DNA of 64,000 nucleotides from positions 27,517,666-27,581,665 of the forward strand of contig NC_092579.1 in NCBI RefSeq assembly GCF_037975245.1. Reading direction: 5' to 3'. Source of the DNA: Apostichopus japonicus (Eukaryota; Echinodermata; Holothuroidea; Aspidochirotida; Stichopodidae). Position numbers and translations under genes: made by a program. The notes under the pieces are model-generated. The model was not told the DNA's origin and did no database searches. It was given only the letters and a program-made list of their open reading frames with translations. Shown piece after piece: positions 24,911 through 39,800 of this stretch (the stretch's first letter is position 1; each line of letters begins with the position of its first letter).

Positions 24911-26898
24911 CGGTACTTGTAGATGATTTGTTATTAGGAAGATGAACTGTACCTTAAAATCTAAATTTTCTCTGTCCTTTCAACAGATTGTTTGTTATAT
25001 CCTACTTGAGCAGCTTTTATTCCCATTTTACACTTTAGTCTTTCATTAACGTTTGTTTGTCACTCCTTACTTTGTTGTTTATCACCATCTTCTTCACCAC
25101 AATGCCTTTGTCAATGTAGATGAGTCATTGCCAACACTTTTTTGTTTGTTGCAAGATCTTGATATGTGGGTGAATGTGGAATGAATCACTGAATAGCATG
25201 AAGGACAAGCTCTCACCAAATTACCAATCTGTGTCATTAGTTATTTAGTTTGTCCATTCACCATTTAGAATAAGATTTTTTTGAATTTGTTATTTCACAA
25301 CCAGGAAATTGTAAGAAGTAAAGAATTTCTTCCTCAGGTGAAGAGAAGAGGAGACTAGCTTTTTTTTTAGTCCTGATCTGTTGCTATGGTAATATTACCA
25401 TAGCTGATAATGCCTACAGGTATGAAAAGGCATTGAGGGGTGGGTGTGTCTTTTTGGTTAACTCTGTGAACTTCTCCTTATAACTTCAACATAGATAATT
25501 TATCAGAACAGCTGGTTGTAATACCATGTCCAGAAATTCTTCTTTCGTGTAGCTTTTCATATGGATGACTTTAACAAGGCGGTGAAATTAATGTCCAAAG
25601 CTTAGATCTAGTTAACATGCAAATAATACTGAATTTTTTCTGTACTTGCTTGACAATATCCAGGTTATCCTCAACATAACTTTTTTTGAACTTATAGTTA
25701 AGTCTATAGACTGTAGTTTCTAATTCTTTTTTGAGTTATTTAGTAATGATGAACTGTAAGGGACCTTAAACCTTTCCTAAACCTTAAACCTTTCCTAAAC
25801 CTTAGACCTTCCCTAAATACAATACAGAGAAGACAAACAGTCATTGCTAGTTAACCCCAAAACACACTACTGCTCTCCTCATTGATCTATGTAACGTAAA
25901 AAGGGTAAAAGTTCCACATCTAGCTGATTGAATTTGACATCATTTCCTTCCTAACCTTTTTTTAATATATCCCTAACATGAAGCAAAGCAATGGTTGCTT
26001 AGCAGGTGGTCTTGGGAAGGTCAGGACCCCTAACTCTCCTGTTTTTACTAGTAATATCAACATAATAATGTTGAAGGTTTCTTCTGTAGTATAAATGCAG
26101 ACTTGTTTTGAGTATTCCAGATGTTTACAGAATTAACATTGTGCTATTTTAAATTGTCATAATGTACTGTACAGTTTCTTTTCCATGTCACTTATAATGG
26201 TCTTTCGCATTATAATCACTACATTAATTGTGGTATATATTTCTAATGGTAAAATTGAATAATAATAATAATGTAAGTTTCATCAACTTGTATTTCAAGA
26301 AATGAAGTGACAATTGAAAATTTTGTCAAAAATACACAAGTTTTCAATGATGATGATTTAAAATGGAATGTCTGGGCACCCAAAAGTCACAAAATGTTGC
26401 AAACAGAATAAAATCATTAATTTATATTGACATATTTATTGGCAATCAGTTTGATGGAAATGTAGAGGATTTATCTGTAGCGTCTCAGTGACTTGAAATT
26501 GCAAGTACAGTACGTAATACGTATGATTACAAAATTGCAGTTCTAACAAAACACGAAACGGAGATGAAGGAACTTTTTTATGTTGCATACAATGCATGTT
26601 TTGATGTATAGAAAAAAAATGTATCCTTTTCCAAAGGGAATTTAATTCATCACTAAATATCAACACTAAATTATTTCAGATTGCCATACCCTCAAAATTG
26701 GAAATATATGACTGCCTCTGTAATTAAATTCATTCCAAGTGGGCAGTTATGCATAGTTAAGAAATGTAAGCCAGAACAGAGAACATGAATTGTTGTACCC
26801 TGCTTTTTAACAGATAACAGTATACTGTACTTTTGCAATGCCAGAGTGAACTGAGTTGACAAACCAGGCAGGTTTCCCTACCATGTGTTGGGTTAAAC

Positions 26899-27272
26899 CT
26901 GGGTTGTCCCCGCAGGCCACAGTCCGGCCCACCGCATGGTTGCGTCCGGCCCGCCAGAGATGCTCTACGGTGCGAAATGTTAGTGAGCAGATTTATTGAT
27001 AACAATTTCAAGCTATATAATCAATTATCCGAACCTTCTGGGCCCAAAAAAAAACTGCATACAGGTCAGTTTGTGTGACAATCTCTCAGCGGACTTTATT
27101 CATGTTTTATCAGGAAGGAAAATAAATCAGTGCGCTCCGCGCGCAGTGCTCATATCTTGTTGCCTTGGGCTTCGGGCAAAAATCGAAAAATCGAGCGTAG
27201 GGTTCATGCGGCCCCCTCCTTCATCATAATCATTCCATGCGGCCCTCCTCTGCAAAAGGTTGGACAACCCTG
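26899..27272. mobile_element. hAT-type MITE with 8-bp duplication GGTTAAAC
   Basis: The left end CTGGGTTGTCC and right-end complement CAGGGTTGTCC form the TIR. GGTTAAAC flanks it at 26891-26898 and 27273-27280. The interior has the GGGCCGCATGG-type subterminal sequence widely seen in Charlie/hAT relatives. 374 bp, no coding capacity; apparent ORFs across it are chance. Confidence 0.9.
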
Positions 27273-30200
27273 GGTTAAACAGACAATTACTGAGTTATCA
27301 CAGAATGCTGCTTGATAGAAAAATGTAGATTTTTAGAAATATAGAAAATTTAAGAAATCTGACAGTAAAAAATCACTGTGTCTTTGTGTCCTAAATGTGA
27401 CACAGCGAACAGCAGGAGCTGAGCTCAATGTCTTTTACTTTAGATTTGCCTAATTGGTAAAGCGGTTTGATTTAATAAACGACCAGCTCACAAAATGTCA
27501 CACCGGGACGTCTTTTGGTTTCAAACAGATCGAATGTCAACATAAATGGAATTTAGTCATTTGTTCGCTGCAGATGAAAGTGTTATAGAAGCAGGCAGAG
27601 ATAACCGATACAAGCACCATAGTGTGTTTGTTTGTTTGTCAAGTTGTTTAGGAGCCTTGTTTGGGAATATCTCACCGATGAGATCATGGATGATGATCAT
27701 GTGGCTCATAATCTCATACTTTAAGTAGATCACGTGGATTAAGATTTATTGCCTTAGATGTCGGTCAACGTAAGGCAAAGTCCGAGGTGGAATGTATGCA
27801 AATTAAGTTTGCAAACCTACAGTCCAGAGGATATCTCAGGAGGTCAACATTTTGGAATATATATAAAGATGTCGTTACTGCCATGTATTAAAAGAACCCT
27901 ATTGTTTTTGGTGAAGGTTCTAAAGGCCCTCCAGTACAGCAGAGGTCAAACTATTTATGCATGATATTTGAAGAATGGTAAAGTTAGGTAGATATAACAT
28001 GACAGTACTTGCAAAATGGATTACAACAAACATTGCAAGAAAATAATCCTATTGTGTTTGGTGGAATTAAAGGTCAGTAGAGGTCATGTGAAATCTGCAT
28101 GTCAAGTAGGGGGAACCTACAGAACTCTCATAACGGTTTACCCACCATTCACTCTTCAGTTTATGTATACTCCATTTTATGCATCATGTACATTAGTCTC
28201 ATCATAGAGATATTGATTTCATGTCCCCAAAAACCAAACCAAAAACAGACAAGCTAATCATTTTACTTTCCCTACTTCAAAATGTTGTTTTCAAACATGA
28301 GTGGATATGTAAATTAGTACCAGCACTTTGTGAAGAGTTGCTTTCAAAGACTACAGAAGCTCATGTTATTAGTGAGTTTACAGTACTTGGTAACTTGAGA
28401 CATAAATGGATGACATTTATATAGTTGTAGAGCAAGTATCTTGCTGATTACTATATCAGTGGAGTCAACAGTGGTCCACATTTAAAAGTCCTTTGAAAAG
28501 TCTAATTGTCACTTTAGGAGTCTTGTTGAATTTGTTGATTCTTATAGATTTTACTCCCTTTCAGATAGACTGAGTTGTATGGTTGGTTGAACTTATCTCT
28601 GTTACATTGCTTACTTGAACTTTGGGGTGAGACTTTAGGGTATGTTGAGTGTAAATAATCTTGACCTACTTTTTACTCAGGCTTTGAGCTCCAGTACTGT
28701 TGAAGTTGTCCACTGCATAACAAGGTTTGACTGGTTCAATATCACCAATACAGTAATTACAAATTTGCTTGCAGCCATGGACTGCCTCGCTTGTTTGGTA
28801 AGGCCAGTTCTATCTGTACAGATATTTCATGCTACGTATATACTGTACATGTCACTCAGGACAATGGAAGCCCTTCAAGAATGGAACATTCTAGGAGAGA
28901 TGTTTACGTGCCGAATTGATTATTACTGCATTGATCTGTGAAGTGAAATGTAGGCTAAGTAAGCAACTAATATGATTAATCAACTTTTACAATTGAGACA
29001 AATTGTTGACAGTTTACAACATAATTTAGTATTAGTCTTGACTATATATAGGCTAATATAAAAGACAAAAGGATAGGATTATTAAAAGTCATAAATTTTC
29101 TGTTGTCCTTAAGATGACTATAATACCATACAAGTCTAGCCAATTTATTGTTTCAAATTTTAAATTTTTCTCAGAGCCTTTGTTCAGTTGTAGTTAGGGA
29201 ATATGATTCGCTGTCTCTTTGATCAATAGCATCTCCACTCTAATTGAAACGGTGATTCATCAAGTGATAAATTCATATTGCTCTTGTACATGTCACATAT
29301 GGTTGTTCCATGTGTGAACCAATAATTCTCAGTGGGTTTGTTGTTGCTATTCAAGGGTCTCTCATAACTGTAGAAGTGGTAAATTGCAATTGGCTTGGAA
29401 AAGTGCAGTATAAAGTGTGTGGTTAATTAAACCTAAAGCAGTTAATTTCTGTAGTCAAGCTTATGTTGTAAGTGCCCTGGACTTCTAGAGTGAACAGTCT
29501 ATTTGAGAACTAGTTCAAACATATGTTGGAATGATTGTAGCAATTATGTGGGCTGTATAAATTAAACAGAGGGAACTTAATAGCCAGTATCTAAGGAATC
29601 AATTTTCAATTCTGGATGTTGATGTTGGTTTTCATTGTGACAGACGTTGAATATTAGCATAGCATTTGTACTACAACAGAGCAAGAGAACTATATTCTTC
29701 TACATAAAATAGCACATGAAATAGCACACAAAATAGCACAATGAACTACAAGAAAGAGGAAGGATGTTTCTGAGCTCCTCACATACAAAATTGAAATTTT
29801 TGATGTTATCCAAAAAGTCCCCTAATTCTTATAAGATCAAATTTATCAAGAAATCTAGAAAAGTATGAATTAGCAATAAAGATAAACTATAAGCATGACA
29901 AGGGGATATATTTTTTTTCTGAAAAAGAACTCTACAGGAAGTAAGATTTCTCAAACCCCACACCTTGAACTAAATAAGAAAATTTGAAATAATGAGTTGA
30001 ATTTGCATTCTAGCTTTGTCACCTTCAATTATCAGACACATATTAAGTTCAAGTTGCTGAATATTCAAGTTGATGAATGTTGAATATTAGCACATGCTGA
30101 ATATTTAACGTATGGTAATACTGTGCAATGGTTTGATAGTATGATCATGGCAGCTCAGTGTTACCCTGCACTATGATTCATTCAAGTTGGCCTTCAAGTT

Positions 30201-31689
30201 TGTCCTTCCTCTCTTTAGTAAGAGTCCTTGGAATATTTGAAATGGTCTTTGTGCTCAATTCTGAGTCAATCCTTTTCCAGTTTGTTAGGATCAGCATGGT
30301 TGTGTTTTCAAAAGCTTTTGGGTCTTTTTGTATTCGTTTAAAAAGCGTTCACTTTATCAAGAAAAAGGGAGAGTTCTTTGCAGCTGCCCCGATGTTTTTC
30401 TTTCTCGGTCAAAAGATGTTTCGGCTTGTGTTGCATCAAAGGAACTTGTGACTGTGACTGATTGGTGATTGTGGGTCTTTGTTTAATACCTTTGTTGAAT
30501 TTTCTGCAAGAATTAGGTGTTTTCAGAGAAGTTGTGGTCTTGGTAGAGAAAAGATATAGGAGTAAACAAAGTGTTAAATACTTAATAAGACTGAAATCTC
30601 AAGTGTTCCTCACTATTTGCAAATGAGCAAAAGTGTTCTTTAATTCAGTCGGCTTAGAGCTATAAAGCATGCAAAGTACATGCATGTTAATTAAACCTAC
30701 CAGCAGGTCAGCTTGGTTTATCACATAAAAGCCCGGAGTGAAAGGACAGTCTTCTTTGTCATTTCAGCTTGTTTGTAGAGCAAGGTTAGAGAAGTTATTA
30801 CTGTATCTGGCTTATGAAACAAACAACTTGAATGGCTTCGGCTGTATTTAATGGAGCATTTCTCAATTTAACTTACTCCTCACTCAATTTCCATGGCCAT
30901 CTTTTGGAACAGCCTGAATATATCTAGCAATTATTCTGTCCCTAAGCTCCTGCCCGATATCTTCGTTCCTCTGCCAAGGCCTACCTTTCTCTTCCCAATC
31001 CACGTTTAACAACATAATGGGTATGGATGTTTTGCCTACTCTGCTCCTTATCTGTGGAACTGGCTACCAGGACCATATTTAGATTTTGCAGTGAACTTTC
31101 TATGTTCAAGGTATTAAATTAATAACCTTCAATACAATAAATTGTAAAGTTGTAATGTTTTCTTTGTGTAAAGAAATTTAACTTGAGTTTGTTATTTGAA
31201 GTTAAACTGACAAAGTCAATCTAATCATGCACAGTGTGTGTCGTTATGGGATTTTAGTACCAAAGTAGCATCGAAAAAACTGTAGAAATTAACTCAAAAA
31301 GCAGCATTTAATTTTTTTGGAAGCCTTTACATGAATCCAAGCTTTGGATTCATCAGCCTATGAAAGGACGCTAAAACCAATATACTGTAGCTGTGGACAC
31401 TGATGTTCAGTACTGTCTCGTAGCATGCAGTTGGATTTGTTTCAGTATCGTTACGTACAGTAGGTGGTAATGGCATGATGTAGAAATAACAAGTTTCCTA
31501 TCAAAGTAAATAATACATTTCTGATTTGGATTGGTAAATCTGAATAAATGAAAACTCAGTCAGATTATTTGAGGTGTAAAATGTGTGCTCATATAAAGCT
31601 ATGAATTACTTCTTTCGCAGCACGTAGGCATGCATAGTATACATGATGTATGCATACAGTAGTTGCACATTGTATGTAGAATTAGCTTG

Positions 31690-32215
31690 CAAGTAACAAA
31701 TAATGTACATATACTGATAGGTAATGTATTGACAGGTTGTTCATGTAATGTTTGAACATGTACTTTACATATTATGTATTACTTTAGGTAATGTATGAAC
31801 CATGTACCTTAGGTAATGTATGTACTGTACACTAGTTAATGTGTGAACATGTTATTTAGGTAATGCTTTGATATGCACTTAAGATAATGTATTATTTTAG
31901 GTAATGTAGTATGAACCATGTACTGTACCATAGTTAATGTATGAATATATACACTAGTTAATGTGTGAATATTAAGTTTCTAGGTCATGTTTGATCATGT
32001 ACTTTAGGTAATGTATTACTTTAGGTAATGTATGAACATGTACTTTAGGTAAGGTATGAACAGGCACATACCTTTGTTTAATGCATAAATATGTACACTA
32101 GGTAGTAGTGTGTGAATATGTACAGGTAATGTGAGATCATGCACTTTAGGTATGAACTTGTATTTTAAGTTATGTTTGAACATGTACTATGGGTCAATGT
32201 GTGAACTATAAACAT
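31690..32215. repeat. Degenerate minisatellite (TAGGTAATGTATGAACATGTAC-like units)
   Basis: At least ten loosely spaced repeats of GGTAATGTATGAACATGTAC and variants with ACTTTAGGTAATG linkers. Unit length is irregular, about 20-45 bp. Confidence 0.75.
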
Positions 32216-33649
32216 GTTCTTTATCGATCTCAGGCAGAAATGGGGTACCTGTACATTACAGTGTACATTAACTTGAGGAAATTTTGAAGTATATATGTAC
32301 AGTATTGGGGACAAACTCAATGTGTACACTTTGAGAGAATTAGGTTTGTGTCTTTGTGACATTCGATACTATACCCAACATGTCATCTTAGTTACCGGTT
32401 TATTTCCCGCTCACTCAAGTGGAAAAGTTGTGTGAGCTTGATCATTCTGTACAGTACACACAGTAATACAGTTTATACAACATACAGTATATAGTGTATA
32501 AAGGACTATATTATGTGCATGCATAGTCTCCTTGTGTGTCATTTTATGGGAGAAGGTATGGTTTAATACCAGATGGACGACCTAAGACATTTTATTAATC
32601 ATTTTGTTATTGTAAACAATCAACTCTTAAAGAATGCTTAAAACTCATGCTTTTTGTCTTACACTAGTTAGCATTGTGTGGTGTATTAAACCCCAAATGC
32701 AGATTGTTGTTTCTGGCGTCTGCGATCAAGAAGCTTAAAAAAAATCAACATTTTGATTTTGGTCAAATCATATATAATTATGTAAAACTAATATTGTAGA
32801 TGACAAAATTTGTTTTGAATCTGAAGTTAGTAAAATTCCATTTTTCTTTTCATAGATGATTTATATAATATTAGCTCCACTGCCAGTCATACTCTTTATG
32901 TCATCCACAAGTAAAAATGAACTTATACACATGTATTTGCCAGGTTATGCCATGTTCCCCCCCCCCCCCTATCCCCTCTCTTGTCTGGTTTATTGATCCT
33001 ACTGTTGTTATCCAGGGAATTTTCTATGATTCACTCTTGCAGCTTTATTGGTCTCCATCCTTAATCACTCATATTGTCTAGCAATCCAAAGTATCCAGTC
33101 TGCTCATGAATGCCTCCAGCTTTGATTTACCATTCATGAGTCCTATCAAAGGTTTACATAAGGAGACACTAACCCTACTACAATATCAGTGTTAGCTTAC
33201 ATGAACAAACTCCACCTTGTGTACAATCATCATATTTTCGGCATAGAATTGTCATATTTTTGACATTGCAATCAAATGCTATCATTACAGTTGGTCATTT
33301 TGTTAGTTGTTCCATATTTAGTTAAATTAGCATAATTTGCAAATTCCATCTCCAATATTACAGAAAGTAAACATTGTAATAGAATAGAGAAAAACATTAA
33401 AACCTTGAACTTGTTCAAGTCTTCAGACGTGGGATTGTGTGAAAGAATATTAAACCTGTGATATCTAACAAATAGAAACAAATAGAGTTTCTTAGCTATT
33501 TGGGACAGTCGTTCATCACAGTGATGGATGCCACATCTAGACCAATGGTAATGGTTTGGTTACTTTAGTTTGTTGTCTCAGGATTATAAATATCAATCTT
33601 GTCCTGTATTTGAAGGCATATTTAAAACCCTATTGTACCTGAGAACTGT

Positions 33650-34215
33650 GTGCCACGTTCAGCACATCCTAGGGATCTTTTAGTGTTAATATCAATCCTA
33701 GCTCTGTATTCAGGCATAAAACAGGAAAACACATGGTGTAGACCATGTACTGTATTAAGCATTTAGTACCTGTGAACTGTGTACCACAGCACATCCTATA
33801 GGATCTTACAGTGTTAATATCAATCCTAACTCTATAATTTGGCAGGCATAAACAAGGAAAACACATGGTGTAGACATTGTACTGTATTGAGCATTTAGTA
33901 CCCATGAACTGAGTCTGTGTGCCACAGCACATCCTAAAGGATCCTGTAGTGTTAATTATACCAATCCTAGTTCTGTATTTTGGCAGGCATAAAAAAGGAA
34001 AGCACATGGTATAGACCTTGTACAATATTAAGCATTTAGTACCCGTGAACTGTGTACCACAGCACATCCTATAGGATCTTATAGTGTTAATATCAATCCT
34101 AACCTCTATATTTTGGCAGGCATAAATATGAAAAACACATGGTATACACCTTGTACTGTTTTCAGCATGTTATACCTGTGAACTTTCTGCCACCACACAT
34201 CCTGAAAGATCTAAT
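33650..34215. repeat. Tandem array, about 127-138 bp unit, 4-5 copies
   Basis: CACATCCT recurs at 33663, 33790, 33928 and 34063, with a variant near 34195. The spacing is 127, 138, 135 and about 132 bp. Each unit contains GTGTTAATATCAATCCTA, GGCATAAA, AACACATGGT and AGCATTTAGTACC. The 132-codon minus-strand ORF through it is a repeat artefact. Confidence 0.9.
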
Positions 34216-36750
34216 CGTTAAAATTCATGTTCCACTCATCCAATTGAAAACTGAATGATTAATTGATCACAGCTGTTCCCTACCAGATATAACTCTCTAC
34301 AACATATGTAGCACATCTTTATGTATGATCTTGTGTACAGTAGTTATGACTAAAGGTGTCAGTACTACACAGGCACATTGGTAGCATAATAGATCTACAT
34401 TTTTCCTATTGGAGGATGGGGATTCATGTAATACCCTGATAATCATGGCTCTACAGTGTTTTTTTCACAGAGGGCGCCATCACATAAGTGCTTAAGAAAA
34501 AGAATCTTCTGGGCAGAATCAAGTTTTCACTGGCATTTCCCTGCATTACAACACACATCAGTTTAATACTGTACAGACTTTCTGTTTGATAGCAGCTCGA
34601 TAATATTTGCTGATAGTAAAGCAGCAATATGGGGGCCTTATGGAAATCATGCTTTGCGATTGTTAACCTACCGACCTTACATTCTTGATGTCTACCGGCA
34701 GAAATATACCATTGCGTGTTAATTTTACTGGCAAACTGCTAAAATCCAATGATATTTACCCATTACAATTATAACCCAAATTTCCAGGCCTAATTGCAAC
34801 TATAACAGATATTTTGATCAGTAGTGTGTACGTGTTTAACTTACTGTGCTTCCATGCCACATGCAAAGTATACGATATAACCACCAGCAAAACCACTAAT
34901 TGGAACAGGAGTTGGAAACAATGGAACCACTAGAACATCCTTTTGTTCCTAGGTGTAGTTTAAAATTTTTTTTTTTTTTTTATGACTGAACAATTCGTTC
35001 AAATCTGTTTAAAAAGGTTTTTAACCCTTTAAAGCCACTTTCTTCACTTTCATTCAAAACACTTCATCGGGTAGGTTTAATTAACCTGTACCCAGTGTAC
35101 CGCAATGTGTGGTTTTGCACAGTGTCTTTGATGACCTACAGTATAAAGTGCATTGTTCACTTAAATGAAACCAGTCATCCTCATTATGCAAATGAGCTTT
35201 TAGTCATTCACTGAATCACATTTCGTGGTTGGAATGTCTGTTTTGGTTAGGGTTGAAATACTATAGAAATATATATATTGATATACCAATGAGTATGTAT
35301 GAATCATCCATAGATCTCTGTTAATAGCTTTCAAATTAATTTTGACAAATTTGTCAACGCTGTTCCATACTACAATCAGAATGTTTTACATGAGCATGAG
35401 TTTGTCAAGTTTAAAATTGCAAATTAAAAGTCAGAATTCTTGCAATATTTTCCATAATTGTTTCCAAGTGTTTAGTACTATCGTACGTATTTAGTCTCCT
35501 GGCCATGAAATGTTTGGGATCAGTCAAATGTTTTCTTTTATGGTGCATTTTCTGTATACTATCATATAAATTTATATTATTATCATGTAATATTACATTA
35601 TCATCATCAGTTGTAGTTCTTTTGGCATTCCATAGTTTACTGCAGTCAAGCAGTCCACATTAGCAAACATACAGGATCCTTGTGAAAACTATATATTGCA
35701 TGTTTTCTTTAAACAGAAATTACAAGAATGTTTCACTAACAACAACTTCATATGAATGTTCAGAGAAACCACATAACAAGAAAAGAGTAATTCACATACT
35801 ATTAAAAGTTCTAGGGCTATTTGCCTGATATTGAAATTTATAACTATTTACATTTGTTGTTGCCATAGGTTACAACAACTTTAAGAAGAACTTCAGAGAA
35901 AACCACAATAACATGAAAAGAATAATTCACATAGTATAAAAAGTTACACTGTAACTGTTTGCCTGGTATTGAAATAATAATTCACATGTGTTGTTGCCAT
36001 TGGTAACAATCCAAGGTCATGAGTCATCTCATTGTGCATATTGATTAAATCAGATTTCCAGCATTTTTAAAGTCTATGTGGTTTGAGTGGGTGGGTGTGC
36101 TATATGTAGGTAGTGTTAAACAGTTAGTATATATATATTCTGCATGACTATATAGTAGTATGAACTATGTATAGTTGGAAGGCAGGGCCAGGGTACCTGC
36201 ATGATTGTACCAGTTTGTGTACAGAAAGGAGAATTATTGCATCACATTGTGTGTAGGTGTGGCCGGTGGAGGGGTTGAGGGGGTGGATGGGGAGTGGGTT
36301 GGAGGAGGGGAATCAATGAAAAAGGAATGAAATGCTGTGTGCGTTTATACAAAGACATTTGAAGGAACAAGGGTTAGAGGGATTTTCAAATTGTCCCAAA
36401 GTCATCAGATCGTCAAGCCTTCTACAGCACTCTCTCACATCTAGGCCTACTCACATCCCACCTCTCCCTCCCCCCCCCCCATCCACATTTACGCCCCTCA
36501 TGAGAGAAGGCTGATCTATGGTTGCCATTGTTTACTTTACTTCTAGAACTTTCCTGAATAGGGATTGAGTGACGTTGCCCCTTGAGTGGTCTGTCGAGCC
36601 ATGGTATGAGGTCATTCTGAGCCCTCCTTATAGCCAGCCTTTGATTAGTCTGTATCAATACTTTGAGGGTGATTATAACTTTAATGTAGATCCTGCAAAC
36701 ATTAAATGATCCAGGAAAGGTCTTGATGGTTTAGTCTTATTCCTCTACAG

Positions 36751-36865
36751 AGCTACCAAGACTTACAACCGCCCCAACTGCTGGGATCTTGAGTTCAGAC
36801 GGTGTGACTGTCCTATGGCAGGCATGGAGTTCAGCTACTGATGAGGGTATCGGCCCTGTTATTGG
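36751..36865 (+). CDS. FN3 gene exon 2: FN3 domain 1, first half
   Basis: Acceptor TCCTCTACAG, donor GG|GTATGT. It starts with 2 nt (AG) that complete a codon, then encodes LPRLTTAPTAGILSSDG, VTVLWQAWSSATDEG and IGPVIG. The Trp in VTVLW is the conserved B-strand Trp of FN3 domains, followed by the B-C loop and the start of strand C. It ends after 2 nt of a Gly codon (phase 2). The domain is completed by 49974-50158, 13.1 kb downstream. The 115-nt length fits 2+111+2. FN3 modules are beta-sandwich domains of extracellular adhesion and receptor proteins. Confidence 0.85.
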
Positions 36866-39800
36866 GTATGTAACATTCACTTGTTTAATTGTCATGTACC
36901 GTATTGACTTCGCTTTACTATAGTACCTATCCACACACAAACCCAGCTCTCTCGCTGTGTCATGTCTAGAGTCTATCTGGTAACCTTTTTAGCACTGTAC
37001 GACCTCAGTGACTGGTCAGTGAGGGAGGGCGGGGGGGGGGGTTGGTTAATGGACCCTCATTCTAGCACCCAGAATGTCCAGAAACGTGTTTTTTTTTTTG
37101 TACTGGATGATCTCTATTCAGTCGAATCACTTGAATCTGAAACAACCATCCTGATGTTGCTTGTTGCTTTCCATGTTGTTCAACTATAGTGCTGTGGTTG
37201 TGGGGAGATAGGTGCAAGCTCGTAGCTCTGGTAAATATCCTGACCTGTCAAACTTTAGGATCTCTATACATAAATGGTCTTGTCTAAGTTGTCTTGAACA
37301 ATTACCTGTCTCCACACAAAACACTACATTCTTGATTAACTTTTGTGTGTTACAATTGAATTATTTACCGATTAAGTTATTTGTCAGATTGTGTCCTGTG
37401 TAAGAATCCCAAAAATACAATTGACTCCGCATCCTGACTTACCTGTCTCTTCGTAACATCTGCACTCTCACTCTATCATGTCTCTGGTGACCCCTGACCT
37501 CGCATGGTGACTGGTCACTGTCGAGTCAACCAAAGAGGTCTCCAAAAATATACTTTGTGTTAGTCCATCTAGAGATGGAATAAGTGATACAGCCAACCTT
37601 ACCCCACTTCTCAGTTTCTGGAAGTCTTCAATCTAAACTTAATGGATGCATGACTGTTGACAAAATTTAAAGATCAGCAGCATTACGCCCCCCTCCCCTC
37701 GCCTCCAAAATGAGTCCAAATATGCAAAGTTCATCGCCCTTGCACATATCAGGTCTCTGTTGATCGCAAACCTATGTGTACATGGCTTTGTAACCTGCGA
37801 AAAGTGCACCAGGGAAATTGAAATTGTGCATAAACGTCAAAGGTTAGCCAAGAATACAAATTATTATATCCCATTTTGAGTCCATTTTTAATGTACTAGA
37901 CTGACTAACTGAACTGCAGCTGTTTCACTCTTGCAGACAGGGAAGGAGAGGGGAAGAGAGAGAGGGAGGGGAAGGGTGGAGAGAGAGGGAAGGGAAGGTA
38001 AGTGTGGGGGGAGGGGGAGTAAGTGTCACAATATAGCCGCTCACTTTTGCAAATGTTTCTTAAAAAGATTCCAGATGACTGTGGAAGAGAGACATGTCTG
38101 AAGAGCATCAATTATCTCTCAAAATTTGTCCTGGGTGTGAACATGTTTCTGAACATACCAATTTCAACTGCACATGTGTTATGAATAAAACTTGAATATA
38201 TATGCGTAGACATGATTTAACAATTCCAAAACTAACGCGTACTTGATATTTTGAAACTGCTTGCACTCGCAATTTCACGATATGTGTGAAAGAAATGCAA
38301 CTCTAAGTACCGAATTTAGTGGGCCTGTGATCAAACTGGATTAAACATTGCACATGGTGAATCAGCACCATACTTTTTGTACACTTAAGATTAAACTGTG
38401 TAAAAACAGCCTTTGTATTGTAATGTATTGAAAAACACTTTTTTGTTAACACAGTTTCAGACAATGCAGCTGCCTGTGTGCCATATTTGTTTTGTTGCGA
38501 TGGTGATGTTTTGGAGACTTTAATTATTTTCCAAGTTTTTGTCCCTTTCTTGGTGGCATACGCTGCAGAAGTAGTGGCCTCTTTAGCAATCAGAGGTGTG
38601 AGCATGTTCAGCTTCTCCGATGATTAAAAGTCGCCTCGAGCTCTGACCAGCCTTTTTGGTTTTTCCACTCGCCAGCTTCTAACACTCCTACATCAACTTT
38701 GCCGATAGGGGTTCAATTTTTGCATTTACATATATTTGGAGTTGTTTTCGTATGCTTTTTACTTCTAAAGGCAGATATATTCTTTGTATTATGGGAATAA
38801 TGAATGGATACCCATGTATGTATGTACTATACATATATGAACAGTACTGTTACAGCACAGTATATTCTGTACATGCATAGTCAGTGCATCTCCCTGTGTC
38901 TATTAGTGTGCCCTTCAGTACAATGTGTACTGTACTATGTTGTACCCTAGTTAGTTCATGTAATCATTGATAACAAGATGCAGAGAAAAGTTGCTGATAA
39001 TTACCCAAAAAATTTTTTGTTGGTTGGCTCTCTGATTCTTTTTTATTATGTTAGTAATTAGTGTGTACTATACAGCCTTAGGTCTTAATTTTCTGTATTT
39101 GCTATATAGTAATCTTTCGAGTTTCAGTAAATTCTTTTTCCAATTTCTGCACAGTGCACACTGTTTTCCTAAATGTGGAGGTACTGTACAATGCCTTACT
39201 AAGGAGTAACATGTAATTGTTTCGAATAAATTTGTTTCTAAGAAATTCCACGAACCTTTGCCAGTTACAGGTTTAAATATCGTATGCCATGTACCAATTC
39301 GTAGACTTGGAAGAACACATTTAAGTAACAGTTGTGTGGACACCGCCGTTAAGAGACACTTTGGTGACATTTGCAGTATACAGTATTTGATGAGGTGTTT
39401 TCATTGTTTAAATTTGTGTGCACAGTGTTTACATTGTTTTGTATAACGTATGAACTATGAAGTTCCATCGTGTAATATCCACAATATTTTATTTATCAGG
39501 TCTAAGGGTGCACAGTATTAAAATCCAATCTTTCCAGTCTTCGTAGGCTAGATAGATTGTTGTGCATATTTCGAGGGAAGCCAGGTACAGTAGTTAGTTA
39601 TCTTCATTTAAGTAACCACACCATGCAAGACTACATTTGGAATACACATTATTGCACATGTAAGCCGCATTTAGAATACATTGTTGCATGTTGCGAACCA
39701 AGTTTTGATAAAACTATCCATTTATGACTGCATAGAAATGTTGCAGGTACTCTGAAGATCTTACAGGATAACATTAAATGAGTTAATGGCATGTAGTCTG

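Larger units (their letters stand above)
22021..36750 (+). other. FN3 gene intron 1 (14.7 kb)
   Basis: A+T-rich, starting GTAAGT and ending CTCTACAG. It holds a CTAGTAC minisatellite with a fold-back insert (24370-24910), a hAT element (26899-27272), a GTAATGTATGAACATGTAC-type degenerate repeat (31690-32215) and a 127-138 bp tandem array (33650-34215). Scattered ORFs of 60-100 codons have no domain, no splice context and atypical composition. An unrecognised small exon cannot be excluded. Confidence 0.6.

Noticed and set aside
30158-30451. 97-codon ORF with hydrophobic stretches
   Set aside because: No recognisable family, no splice context, and composition like the surrounding intron.
33669-34067. 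132-codon minus-strand ORF with internal repeats
   Set aside because: It is just the 127-138 bp tandem array read in one frame; internal length differences, no splice or domain support.
33650-34215. CRISPR-like array
   Set aside because: Units are contiguous tandem repeats with no short-repeat/unique-spacer structure, in a eukaryotic intron.
38303-38605. 100-codon minus-strand ORF inside intron 2
   Set aside because: No domain or homologue that I recognise, and it runs antisense within an intron.
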